Assembly (NCBI RefSeq): GCF_030249855.1
Contig: NZ_JANURN010000009.1
Span: forward strand, 1-64,000
Reading direction: 5' to 3'
DNA from: Helicobacter_B zhangjianzhongii
GTDB lineage: Bacteria > Campylobacterota > Campylobacteria > Campylobacterales > Helicobacteraceae
Length of the DNA: 64,000 bases
In this document: piece after piece, positions 1-7,169 of the stretch
How the letters are laid out: the number at the start of each line of letters is the position of its first letter
Position numbering within the stretch: the first letter of the stretch is position 1
Translations under genes and position numbers: made by a program
Notes under the pieces: model-generated
What the model saw: only the letters and a program-made list of their open reading frames with translations
Database searches by the model: none
Told to the model about the DNA's origin: nothing

Positions 1-385
1 TAATCATATGATAAAGGCTGAGATAAGAAAGCTAAATGCTATGAATTTTGGGAAGCAGAATATTACAAATTCATTACTTAAATATAACTGAAGCGAGTGG
101 AAAAATATGTGGGAGAGATGGGGGGAGAGGGAGTAAGTATAAAATAATGGTAAAACAAAGCTTTTGTCCGCAATTGTCCGCAATATTTACTTGGCACCAC
201 CAAAGCAAATATAATTATAGACATAAACGCCACCCCAAAATAAAGATAACTACCCATATATCATAAGCCACAAGATCCTTATATCTTATGCAAAGACCAC
301 CCAAGCGTGCGCCTAGTCGATAAATAAATTTGTTATAATGTAGCCACAGACACTTTCATATCACGCTTTTAGACTGGAGTATGCA
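1..385. other. Non-coding left edge, no gene supported
   Basis: This AT-rich stretch has no convincing coding region on either strand. A 72-codon open frame at 48-266 shows no family resemblance and has skewed composition. Near 172-182 the short string GTCCGCAAT is duplicated. The only functional signal I see is the promoter-like sequence just before the first gene. Confidence 0.5.
334..339 (+). promoter_or_regulatory. Putative -10 box upstream of the MORN lipoprotein gene
   Basis: TATAAT in the context TTGTTATAATG lies 46 bases before the start codon at 386. It fits the Helicobacter housekeeping -10 consensus. No good -35 is visible, which is usual in this genus. Confidence 0.5.
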
Positions 386-2152
386 ATGAGCCACAAAAAC
401 ACACCTAGCAATCCTTATCCCATATCCACGCTGATTATTGCACTTGGCTTTGCGGTGATTATGGGCTGGCTTTTGCAAGCTTGCGTGCAGACCAAGCCAA
501 CTAAACAAAATCAAGCTTCTCGCTCCACTATCCCTGCCCCCACCACCAAGGCACCTAAAACCCCCAGCCAAATTCGCTCCCACAGCCAAGCCAAAAGTCA
601 AAAGCCAATTCTCCCCACAGCCAAGGCAAAAGTCAAAAGCCAGCCAATACACACTACACAAGCTAGTCAGCACACCCAAAGCACCACAACCACACAAAAG
701 CCCAGCACACCAAATCCGCGCGCGCCACAATCCACACAATCCACACAAGCCCTAGAATCCACCTCCACAGACTTCTCCCAGCCCATAGCAGATCAGGCAG
801 ATTTAACAGAAGTGGATTCTACTCCACTGCCACTCAATATCAAAGCAAAAGACATTTTAAACACCCCAACAATCAAAGATAGTCATCAAAATATCACGGC
901 TAAAAAATCACTTGATTCTGGCTTTACCTTTGTGGAGCTCTACGGACCCACAGGTGATTTACGCGCACGATTGAGCTTTAAAGGAGAGGTTTTAGATGGG
1001 ATTAGCACCGCTTATCAAAACGGGCAAGTCGCACGCGAAATCCCCTACAAAGATGGGCAAATAGATGGCATAGTCATCACCCATATCCCGCCAGATAAAC
1101 GGCTTGAAAGCAGCTATAAAAATGGCAAAAAGCACGGCAAAACAATCCTATACTACCAAGACACGCCCATTAGCTCTAAGACCTATTACAATGGCATTTT
1201 ACACGGCACGCTAGAGACTGCTCTAGATCTCACAGATAGTGCCACTTACAAAAACACCAACTCTCTCACGCATTACCACTATGGCAAGAAGCAAGGCGAG
1301 TCCATAGGCTATGCCAATGGCAATATTGTCTTTAAACAATACTATCGCAACGATGTCTTACAAGGGCAAACCCAAACCTATGGCGAAAATGCCATTATCA
1401 AAATCTCTCGGCATTATCACAATGGGCTTTTACACGGCGAAGAAATTGTATATAACTACCCAGAAGAAACCCCTATGTATAAATCCCATTATGAATTTGG
1501 CGTGCTTATCTCTCCTTATGAAAATTATGAAGCAAATGGAGCGATTTACTACTCCATAGCACCTAAAGACAAATCCAGCACCATCACTCAATCCCAGCAC
1601 ACCGACACACAAGAGCTATGGCACTATGCAAATAGCCAGCAAGTAGCCTTGCAAATCACAAAAGACCCTCATCAAAAGCGCGTGCAAATCTTCTATAAAA
1701 ATGGCGTATTAGCAAGTGATAGTATAATCACTGCCACACAAGCAAGTATCTCCTACTACACACAAGATGCGCTCCTAGAATCTAAAGTCCTTTACAATGC
1801 CAGCTCTCCTGTAAAAACGACTTGGCACTACACTCCACAAGGACAGCTATTGACAAAAAGCCAAGAGTCTCCCGCCAAAACCATCACGCAAAGTTACAGA
1901 GATGGCGCGCTAGAGAGTGAGGTCGTCGTGCTAGAGAGTGAAGAGCGCACGATACAAAAGGGCTTTTTCCCAGATGGTAGCTTGCAGTTTGAGCACCACT
2001 ATATAGAAGACACAATGATCCAAGGCACACTTTATGACAAAAATGGCAGAGTCATCTACTCTTTTCCCCATACCAATCAAGATATGATTTTTGATGAGGC
2101 ATTCCCCAATACCGCGGCAAAAAGACGCCAAAAAGTCTTGCCAAACTACTAA
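386..2152 (+). CDS. MORN-repeat (YwqK-type) lipoprotein
   Basis: This 588-residue protein begins with a hydrophobic segment (residues 14-32) ending in a lipobox, LLQAC, so Cys33 is the likely lipidation site and the protein is probably anchored to a membrane. Residues 35-165 are a low-complexity, Thr/Pro/Ser/Gln-rich linker containing LESTSTD and VDSTP, peptides of the short genomic repeat. From about residue 185 to the C-terminus there are many Y-x-N-G/Y-x-D-G units (for example YQNGQ, YKDGQ, YKNGKKHGK, YYNGILHG, YHNGLLHGE), typical of the MORN_2 family often annotated as YwqK antitoxins. No toxin partner is visible, so I would not infer a toxin-antitoxin role. A TGGAG sequence lies 7 bases before the ATG. 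The next gene starts 10 bases downstream, suggesting co-transcription. Confidence 0.75.
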   Translation: MSHKNTPSNPYPISTLIIALGFAVIMGWLLQACVQTKPTKQNQASRSTIPAPTTKAPKTPSQIRSHSQAKSQKPILPTAKAKVKSQPIHTTQASQHTQSTTTTQKPSTPNPRAPQSTQSTQALESTSTDFSQPIADQADLTEVDSTPLPLNIKAKDILNTPTIKDSHQNITAKKSLDSGFTFVELYGPTGDLRARLSFKGEVLDGISTAYQNGQVAREIPYKDGQIDGIVITHIPPDKRLESSYKNGKKHGKTILYYQDTPISSKTYYNGILHGTLETALDLTDSATYKNTNSLTHYHYGKKQGESIGYANGNIVFKQYYRNDVLQGQTQTYGENAIIKISRHYHNGLLHGEEIVYNYPEETPMYKSHYEFGVLISPYENYEANGAIYYSIAPKDKSSTITQSQHTDTQELWHYANSQQVALQITKDPHQKRVQIFYKNGVLASDSIITATQASISYYTQDALLESKVLYNASSPVKTTWHYTPQGQLLTKSQESPAKTITQSYRDGALESEVVVLESEERTIQKGFFPDGSLQFEHHYIEDTMIQGTLYDKNGRVIYSFPHTNQDMIFDEAFPNTAAKRRQKVLPNY

Positions 2153-2161
2153 AGGACACTT

Positions 2162-2791
2162 ATGAATATCCATACAAAAAACATCAACTCCCCTGTGATT
2201 AGCCACCTTGCTAATGTGGCGCATTCTCTATGCCAAAGTGGCTTGCTTGGTGTGTTTTATGGCTCGATTTCCGCGCGACTTAGTGCCAATAGCTTTCTTA
2301 TCAATCGCAAAGATGCCTTGCTAGATAAAATGACCAATGACTCCTTTATCACACTTCACGACAAAGAAGACTATCGCTGGCAAGAAGCAAGCCTAGATAG
2401 CTTTATCCACGCAAATATTTATCGCAATTTTCTAGAAGCACGCTTTGTGATGTATTCCCACGCACCCTATGCGACTTCATACTCACTCAATCACGACACA
2501 ATAAAGCCCATTGATTATCTAGGGCATAGGATTCTTGGGAGCAAAAGCAAAATTTTGGATTCTAAAGAGTATGAGACACTCTATGAGCGAGCAGATACGG
2601 ACATCGTGCGCTACTTTAAGACCAATCCCGCAAACTTTGTCCTGCTCAAAGGCTGCGGGATCTATGGCTATGGGCGCGATCTCTCCGCGCTTGTCAAGCT
2701 TATAGCTGTGGTAGAAAATAGCTGCAAGATTCTGCATTTTAACAACCTGCTTGACCAAAGCTATGCTGATGAAAGTCGCTTTGAAATCTAG
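2162..2791 (+). CDS. Class II aldolase/adducin-like protein, active site not conserved
   Basis: The 209-residue product resembles class II aldolases over its length. It has an N-terminal GS-S-R segment, a middle LDSFIHANIYRN helix, YSHAPYA near residue 100 and GCGIYGYGRDL near residue 172. In active aldolases the zinc is held by a H-x-H pair and a later histidine in a HG-like motif, with a catalytic Glu four residues before the helix His. Here the first His of the pair is Tyr, the later His is Cys, and the Glu is Asp. The fold is therefore supported, but sugar-phosphate aldolase activity is doubtful. AAAGGACACTT precedes the ATG. It probably shares a transcript with the MORN gene. Confidence 0.65.
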   Translation: MNIHTKNINSPVISHLANVAHSLCQSGLLGVFYGSISARLSANSFLINRKDALLDKMTNDSFITLHDKEDYRWQEASLDSFIHANIYRNFLEARFVMYSHAPYATSYSLNHDTIKPIDYLGHRILGSKSKILDSKEYETLYERADTDIVRYFKTNPANFVLLKGCGIYGYGRDLSALVKLIAVVENSCKILHFNNLLDQSYADESRFEI

Positions 2792-2873
2792 GCACTAAAT
2801 CCACTTTTGCTCCCTTTGTCCCTAGAATCCACTTTTTCACAAAGCCGCGATTCTAAGAGCAACGCCTATTTTC

Positions 2874-2911
2874 TGTCATTGCGAGCGGTGCTTGCACCGC
2901 GTGGCAATCCA
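2874..2911 (+). repeat. Hairpin repeat, copy 1
   Basis: The ends are TGTCATTGCGAG and CGTGGCAATCCA. The inner stem is CGGTGC-TT-GCACCG and the outer stem is ATTGC/GCAAT. Confidence 0.8.
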
Positions 2912-2948
2912 TTTTCAAAAAGTGGATTCTAGTAAGTAAGCTTTTTTC

Positions 2949-2988
2949 TGTCATCGTGAGCCGTGTGCCAATACGGCGTGGCAATCCA
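2949..2988 (+). repeat. Hairpin repeat, copy 2
   Basis: The same flanks appear with ATCGT on the left. The inner stem is CCGT/ACGG with an 8-base loop, different from copy 1. Confidence 0.7.
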
Positions 2989-3060
2989 TTTGCGTTTTGT
3001 CAAAAGTGGATTCTAGGGATTAGGCAAGAATGGTAAAAGCTAAAATCCACTTTTCTTTTA

Positions 3061-3096
3061 TGGATTGCCACGCCGCTAAAGCGGACCCGAATGACA
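3061..3096 (-). repeat. Hairpin repeat, copy 3 (inverted, variant)
   Basis: In reverse orientation the element ends in GCAATCCA and has inner stem CCGC-TTTA-GCGG. The left flank is degenerate (ATTCGGGT). Confidence 0.65.
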
Positions 3097-3420
3097 GAAA
3101 AAAGCGTTTAGTATCAAAAGTGGATTCTAGGAAAAGCAAGAAATGTAAAACGCCAAAAATGTCAAAAAGTGGATTCTAGGCTCTGGAGTTGCCCTATAAA
3201 TTTCCACAATCGCTACCGCACCTAGCTTTGTGGTGTTTGCAATGAGTAAAACAATAGAGTAAAAGTGGATTCTAGTGGGTTTAGGGAGCTAGATCTAGTG
3301 CGCTAGAGATTGCAAGGTAGTAGCATTGCTTTAGCTTATTTACAATCTCTTAAATCTCTTGCTTTGGGGATAATGTAGCGGCTTGTGAGCGATCTAAGCC
3401 AAAGACACTCACAAGCCTAG

Positions 3421-3442
3421 TAAGCGCGTATCTACGCGCTTA
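3421..3442 (-). terminator. Possible terminator hairpin after dnaK
   Basis: TAAGCGCGTA and TACGCGCTTA form perfect 10-base arms around two bases, 20 bases beyond the dnaK stop codon. No run of U follows in the dnaK direction, so Rho-independent termination is uncertain. Confidence 0.4.
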
Positions 3443-3461
3443 GGGCAGTGGGTCATCAATC

Positions 3462-5348
3462 TTACTCCACTTCCGCGTCAATCACATCATCATCTTTGCC
3501 TTTTTTCTTCTGCTCTCCTTGCGCTTGCGCTCCTTGCGGATTTTCTTTGGCATACATCGCTTCTGTGAGCTTATGGCTCACTTCTGTCAATGCTTTTAGC
3601 TTCTCATCGATTTGCTCTTTTGTGGCGTTTTCATCTTTGAGCACTGCTTTTAGCTCTTCTAGGGCGGTGTTGATTTTCTCTACTTCGCTAGATTCTAGCT
3701 TGTCTTTCATCTCGCCTAGGGTCTTTTCTGTTTGATACACCATAGAATCTGCCATATTACGCGCTTCTATCGCGCCTTTGCGTTTGGCGTCTTCTTCTTT
3801 ATGAAGCTCGGCATCTTTGACCATTTTTTCGATCTCTGCATCAGATAGCCCGCTAGAGCCGGTGATTTTGATCTCTTGGGATTTGCCACTTACCTTATCT
3901 TTTGCCGATACCGTTAGAATCCCATTGGCATCAATGTCAAAGGTTACTTCAATCTGCGGCACACCGCGTGGGGCTGGCGGGATACCCTGCAAGTCAAAAT
4001 TCCCTAGCAGTTTATTATCCCTAGCTAGCTCTCTCTCGCCTTGTAGCACGCGGATTGTAACGGCTGGCTGATTATCTTCAGCTGTGGAGAAAGTCTGCGC
4101 CTTTTTAGCAGGGATCGTGGTGCCGCGATCAATCACGCGTGTCATCACGCCCCCAAGCGTCTCAATCCCTAGTGAAAGTGGCGTAACATCAAGTAGTAGC
4201 ACATCTTTGACATCGCCTTTCAAAACACCGCCTTGGATCGCCGCGCCCACCGCTACGACCTCATCAGGATTTACAGATTTGTTCAAATCTTTACCGATGA
4301 AGTCTTTGACCCTTTCTTGCACTTTTGGGATTCTGGTGCTTCCGCCTACCATCACCACTTCGCTAATATCGCTCTTGCTAAGTCCTGCATCTTCAATCAC
4401 TGCGCCGATTTTTTTGATCGTCTCTTCCACTAGATCATCAATCAAGCTCTCAAACTTCGCTCGCGTGAGCTTTTTGACAAAGTGTTTTGGTCCGCTGCTA
4501 TCTGCGGTGATAAAAGGCAGGTTAATTTCTGTCTCCTGCGCGCTACTAAGCTCCTTTTTAGCATTTTCTGCGGCGTCTTTAAGCCGTTGCAACGCCATAA
4601 TATCCTGCTTAATATCAATGCCACTTTCATCTTTGAACTCACTCGCTGCCCAATCGATAATGCGATTATCAAAGTCATCGCCTCCTAGGAACGCATCGCC
4701 CCCTGTGGCAAGCACTTCTACGACATTATCGCCTGTTTCTAGCACGGTTACATCAAATGTCCCACCGCCTAGGTCATAGACCATAATTTTTTCAGCTTCT
4801 TTTTTATCTAGCCCATAGGCAAGCGCGGCAGAAGTAGGCTCATTGATGATTCGTAGCACATTAAGCCCAGCGATGGTGCCAGCTTCTTTGGTGGCTTTTC
4901 GTTGAGAGTCGTTGAAGTAAGCTGGCACAGTGATCACCGCTTCTGTAACGCTCTCACCCAAGTAGCTCTCGGCATCTTCTTTGATTTTCATCAAAATCTT
5001 TGCCGAGATTTCTTGAGGCGTATAGGTTTTATCCGCGATTTCTACCGCACAAGCACCATTTCTATCCACGATTTTATAGGGCAGTCGCTCTTGGGCTTGC
5101 TTTGCCTTATCTTCATTAAGCATAAGCCCCATAATACGCTTGATAGAGTAGATTGTCTTTTGCGGATTGGTGATTGCCTGTCTTTTTGCCGGCTCGCCTA
5201 CGAGAATCTCGCCTTTATCGGTAAATGCCACGATAGAAGGCGTTGTATTTTTGCCCTCTTTGTTGGCGATGATTTTTGCCTCATTGCCTTCATATACTGC
5301 CATTGCAGAGTTTGTCGTCCCTAGGTCGATTCCAATTACTTTTGCCAT
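3462..5348 (-). CDS. dnaK: Molecular chaperone DnaK (Hsp70)
   Basis: This full-length Hsp70 has 628 residues. The N-terminal ATPase domain opens with GIDLGTTNS and contains VPAYFNDSQR, DLGGGTFDV and VGGSTRIP. The interdomain linker around residues 385-395 has the DVTPLSLG motif, followed by the substrate-binding domain and a helical lid ending in DDVIDAEVE. It folds and refolds proteins in the cytoplasm with GrpE, which is encoded 21 bases upstream, and with DnaJ, which is not in this window. It is the last gene of hrcA-grpE-dnaK, the same order as in H. pylori. The operator near 6848-6874 implies repression by HrcA. Confidence 0.98.
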   Translation of the reverse strand: MAKVIGIDLGTTNSAMAVYEGNEAKIIANKEGKNTTPSIVAFTDKGEILVGEPAKRQAITNPQKTIYSIKRIMGLMLNEDKAKQAQERLPYKIVDRNGACAVEIADKTYTPQEISAKILMKIKEDAESYLGESVTEAVITVPAYFNDSQRKATKEAGTIAGLNVLRIINEPTSAALAYGLDKKEAEKIMVYDLGGGTFDVTVLETGDNVVEVLATGGDAFLGGDDFDNRIIDWAASEFKDESGIDIKQDIMALQRLKDAAENAKKELSSAQETEINLPFITADSSGPKHFVKKLTRAKFESLIDDLVEETIKKIGAVIEDAGLSKSDISEVVMVGGSTRIPKVQERVKDFIGKDLNKSVNPDEVVAVGAAIQGGVLKGDVKDVLLLDVTPLSLGIETLGGVMTRVIDRGTTIPAKKAQTFSTAEDNQPAVTIRVLQGERELARDNKLLGNFDLQGIPPAPRGVPQIEVTFDIDANGILTVSAKDKVSGKSQEIKITGSSGLSDAEIEKMVKDAELHKEEDAKRKGAIEARNMADSMVYQTEKTLGEMKDKLESSEVEKINTALEELKAVLKDENATKEQIDEKLKALTEVSHKLTEAMYAKENPQGAQAQGEQKKKGKDDDVIDAEVE

Positions 5349-5369
5349 TTTGTGTCCTTTATGTTGAGA

Positions 5370-5954
5370 TTAGTTGTTTTTCACCACTGCTACCATCGCT
5401 GGACGCAGGGTGCGTTGTTTATACACATAGCCTTGTTGCATTACTTGGGCGATTTGCCCATCTTGTGCCTCTGGCTTTGCCACTTGCATAATACACTCGT
5501 GCAAGTTCGGGTCAAACTCCCCACTTGTATCAATCGCCTCTACGCCGTGGCGCCTAAGGATTTTTAGGAAATTATCTTGCACGAGAGCTATGCCCTCTAA
5601 AATCGCGCTATGCTCCTTGGCGGCGGCTTTGGCATTATCTAGCGCGTCTAAGATAGGCAGCAAGTCTTTGGCGATTTTTTCATACGCATATTCTAGGGCT
5701 TGATTTTTCTCGCGCTCTAGGCGTTTCTTGACATTTTCAAAATCCGCATACGCTCGCATATACTTTTCTTCAAGCTCTTTGTAAGCTTGCTGCATAATCG
5801 GCACGCTAGATTCTTGCTCCACACTAGAATCCACATTAGATTCTAGTGAGTCTTCTGCTACCTCTTGAGTAGCTTCGCTAGGATCTTGCTCTTGGCTATC
5901 GTGCATCCCAGCGTGCGACTCTTGTAGTAGCTCATCTTTTGATTCATCTTGCAT
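5370..5954 (-). CDS. grpE: Nucleotide exchange factor GrpE
   Basis: The 194-residue GrpE releases ADP from DnaK. The first 60 residues are acidic and low in complexity, and they include LESNVDSSVEQESS, encoded by two facing copies of the short genomic repeat (5822-5848). A long coiled coil (YADFENVKKRLEREK) follows, then the compact C-terminal domain ending in GYVYKQRTLRPAMVAV. I chose the ATG at 5954 rather than the in-frame GTG at 5960, because AGGAG sits 5 bases before the ATG and overlaps the GTG. It lies between hrcA and dnaK. Confidence 0.95.
   Translation of the reverse strand: MQDESKDELLQESHAGMHDSQEQDPSEATQEVAEDSLESNVDSSVEQESSVPIMQQAYKELEEKYMRAYADFENVKKRLEREKNQALEYAYEKIAKDLLPILDALDNAKAAAKEHSAILEGIALVQDNFLKILRRHGVEAIDTSGEFDPNLHECIMQVAKPEAQDGQIAQVMQQGYVYKQRTLRPAMVAVVKNN
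5822..5848. repeat. Facing pair of the short repeat core inside grpE
   Basis: CACTAGAATC and GATTCTAGTG are perfect 10-base arms separated by 7 bases. They are read in frame in the disordered N-terminus of GrpE. Confidence 0.7.
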
Positions 5955-5981
5955 ACACACTCCTTATAAAGTAAATTATCC

Positions 5982-6776
5982 CTATGAAGCTTGCGACTCT
6001 AGGGCTTCATAAAAGCTCTCATAGTCTTGGTCAAGTCGCCCAATGCAAAGCATTTTTGCCTCTTGCCCCTGCACCCACGCAGAATGCGCGATGATAAGAT
6101 AATCGCTAGAATCTGGGAAATACACACAGCTATCAAGCTTGATAAACAAATCCCCGCTAATCATCTCAAGCGCACTTTGAGGTGCATTGGCAAACATCTC
6201 GCCCAAAAACCCTAGACCAAAAAAGCGCGTTTTCTCCACACTTTGCAGTGCTTTTAACGCTTGGGCTAGGCTATTGGCGCATACATCTTGGGCGATCCTT
6301 TGTATATCATTGATACCAACACCCACAAGCTCTTGACAAAATCGCGCCATAGAAGCCACAAAGGGGATAGCGACACAATCGCGCTCAAACACCAGCACAA
6401 TTGCGCCATTTTCACCCGCCTCCACCTCCAGCACGCGCAAGAGCTTTTGAGGCGTTGCGACACGCAAGGCACAAGTGAGCCCAAACTCATCACATAGGGA
6501 GTGGAGTCGCGTAGTATCAATCACAGGTTCAAGGCGTGTGGGCTGCAGCACTTCTCGCCAATAATTCCGCAAAGCAGCGCGCGTAGGCACACGCCCAGAG
6601 CTAATATGCGTCTGCACGATCACGCCCTCTTGTCCTAGAATCTTAAAGTAGTTGCGAATAGTCGCAGAAGAGATCTTCCCCTGCAAGCAGCTCTTTAGCG
6701 ATTCTGATCCAATAGGCTCGTGGCATTTGACATATTGCTTGATCAAATGATTAAGCAAGAATTCTTTCTTCTGCAT
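5982..6776 (-). CDS. hrcA: Heat-shock repressor HrcA
   Basis: This 264-residue repressor has an N-terminal winged helix (residues 1-75, with IGSESLKS and SSATIRNYFKILGQEG) and a ligand-sensing region beyond residue 100. It is shorter than the roughly 340 residues of the Bacillus protein, which I recall as normal for Helicobacter. It should bind the CIRCE operator at 6848-6874, upstream of its own gene, and so control itself, grpE and dnaK. The gene starts at ATG 6776 and is followed by grpE after 27 bases. Confidence 0.93.
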   Translation of the reverse strand: MQKKEFLLNHLIKQYVKCHEPIGSESLKSCLQGKISSATIRNYFKILGQEGVIVQTHISSGRVPTRAALRNYWREVLQPTRLEPVIDTTRLHSLCDEFGLTCALRVATPQKLLRVLEVEAGENGAIVLVFERDCVAIPFVASMARFCQELVGVGINDIQRIAQDVCANSLAQALKALQSVEKTRFFGLGFLGEMFANAPQSALEMISGDLFIKLDSCVYFPDSSDYLIIAHSAWVQGQEAKMLCIGRLDQDYESFYEALESQAS

Positions 6777-6847
6777 AGCACAATCCTTGAAGCCTTATGC
6801 CTTGTTACTACAACGGGCGAAATTCTAACCCACAAAAGTAAATGAAA

Positions 6848-6874
6848 TTAGCATTTATCTAAAAAGATTGCTAA
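6848..6874 (-). promoter_or_regulatory. CIRCE operator for HrcA
   Basis: TTAGCATTT-N9-GATTGCTAA has the exact 9-9-9 layout of CIRCE (TTAGCACTC-N9-GAGTGCTAA). It matches 7 of 9 bases on the left and 8 of 9 on the right. It lies 72-98 bases upstream of hrcA. A possible minus-strand -10, TATACT (6898-6903), would place it just downstream of the transcription start. Confidence 0.85.
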
Positions 6875-7117
6875 AAAATGGCAAATATTAGTCTAGTAGT
6901 ATAAACTTTTATTAGCATAAAAGGCTAACTATTCTTTACTATACAGAATCAATATAGCGCGATTCTCCCTAGACTCACACTAGGCGTATGCGCACTACAC
7001 GCACGCCGATACGCCAACGCACCCCCATTAAGCAATAGAATTTTAAGAAATATCATAAGGATTTTTCGGCACAATGCGTGCCTACCCAAAGCCACCCTAG
7101 AATCCATATAGTTGCTT

Positions 7118-7136
7118 ACAGCTAGATTCTAGCTGT
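7118..7136. repeat. Small perfect inverted repeat in the tkt leader
   Basis: ACAGCTAGA-T-TCTAGCTGT lies 34 bases before the tkt start codon. It is built around the GATTCTAG core of the short repeat. Confidence 0.5.
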
Positions 7137-7169
7137 ATTCTAGAGGCTATTTCACTGCAAGGATCTTAT

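Larger units (their letters stand above)
2792..3461. repeat. Repeat-filled intergenic region
   Basis: This stretch between convergent genes holds no gene that I can support. It carries at least six copies of the short motif AAAAGTGGATTCTAG or its complement (near 2822, 2916, 3003, 3116, 3164 and 3261). It also carries three copies of the TCATTGCGAG-hairpin-GGCAATCC element (2874-2911, 2949-2988, 3061-3096), and an inverted repeat next to dnaK at 3421-3442. Confidence 0.8.
6777..7169. promoter_or_regulatory. Divergent intergenic region between hrcA and tkt
   Basis: Both flanking genes are transcribed outward from this 393-base region. It contains the CIRCE operator, a second imperfect dyad TTAGC-N7-GCTAA at 6912-6928, and a 9-base perfect hairpin at 7118-7136 in the tkt leader. 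No gene is visible. Confidence 0.6.

Noticed and set aside
172..192. Duplicated GTCCGCAAT near the left edge, considered as CRISPR or iteron remnant
   Set aside because: Two adjacent copies of a 9-mer are not enough for an array or origin.
48..266. 72-codon open frame at the left edge
   Set aside because: It has no recognisable family, odd composition and no good ribosome-binding site, so I treat it as chance.
386..2152. Calling the MORN protein a YwqK antitoxin
   Set aside because: The label rests on domain annotation habits. The protein is a long lipoprotein and no toxin gene is next to it.
2792..3461. Repeat field considered as a CRISPR array
   Set aside because: Unit spacing is irregular, orientation varies and copies occur inside genes all over the window, which does not fit CRISPR.
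4084..4779. 231-codon frame opposite dnaK
   Set aside because: It is a shadow frame of a well-conserved gene with no independent signals.
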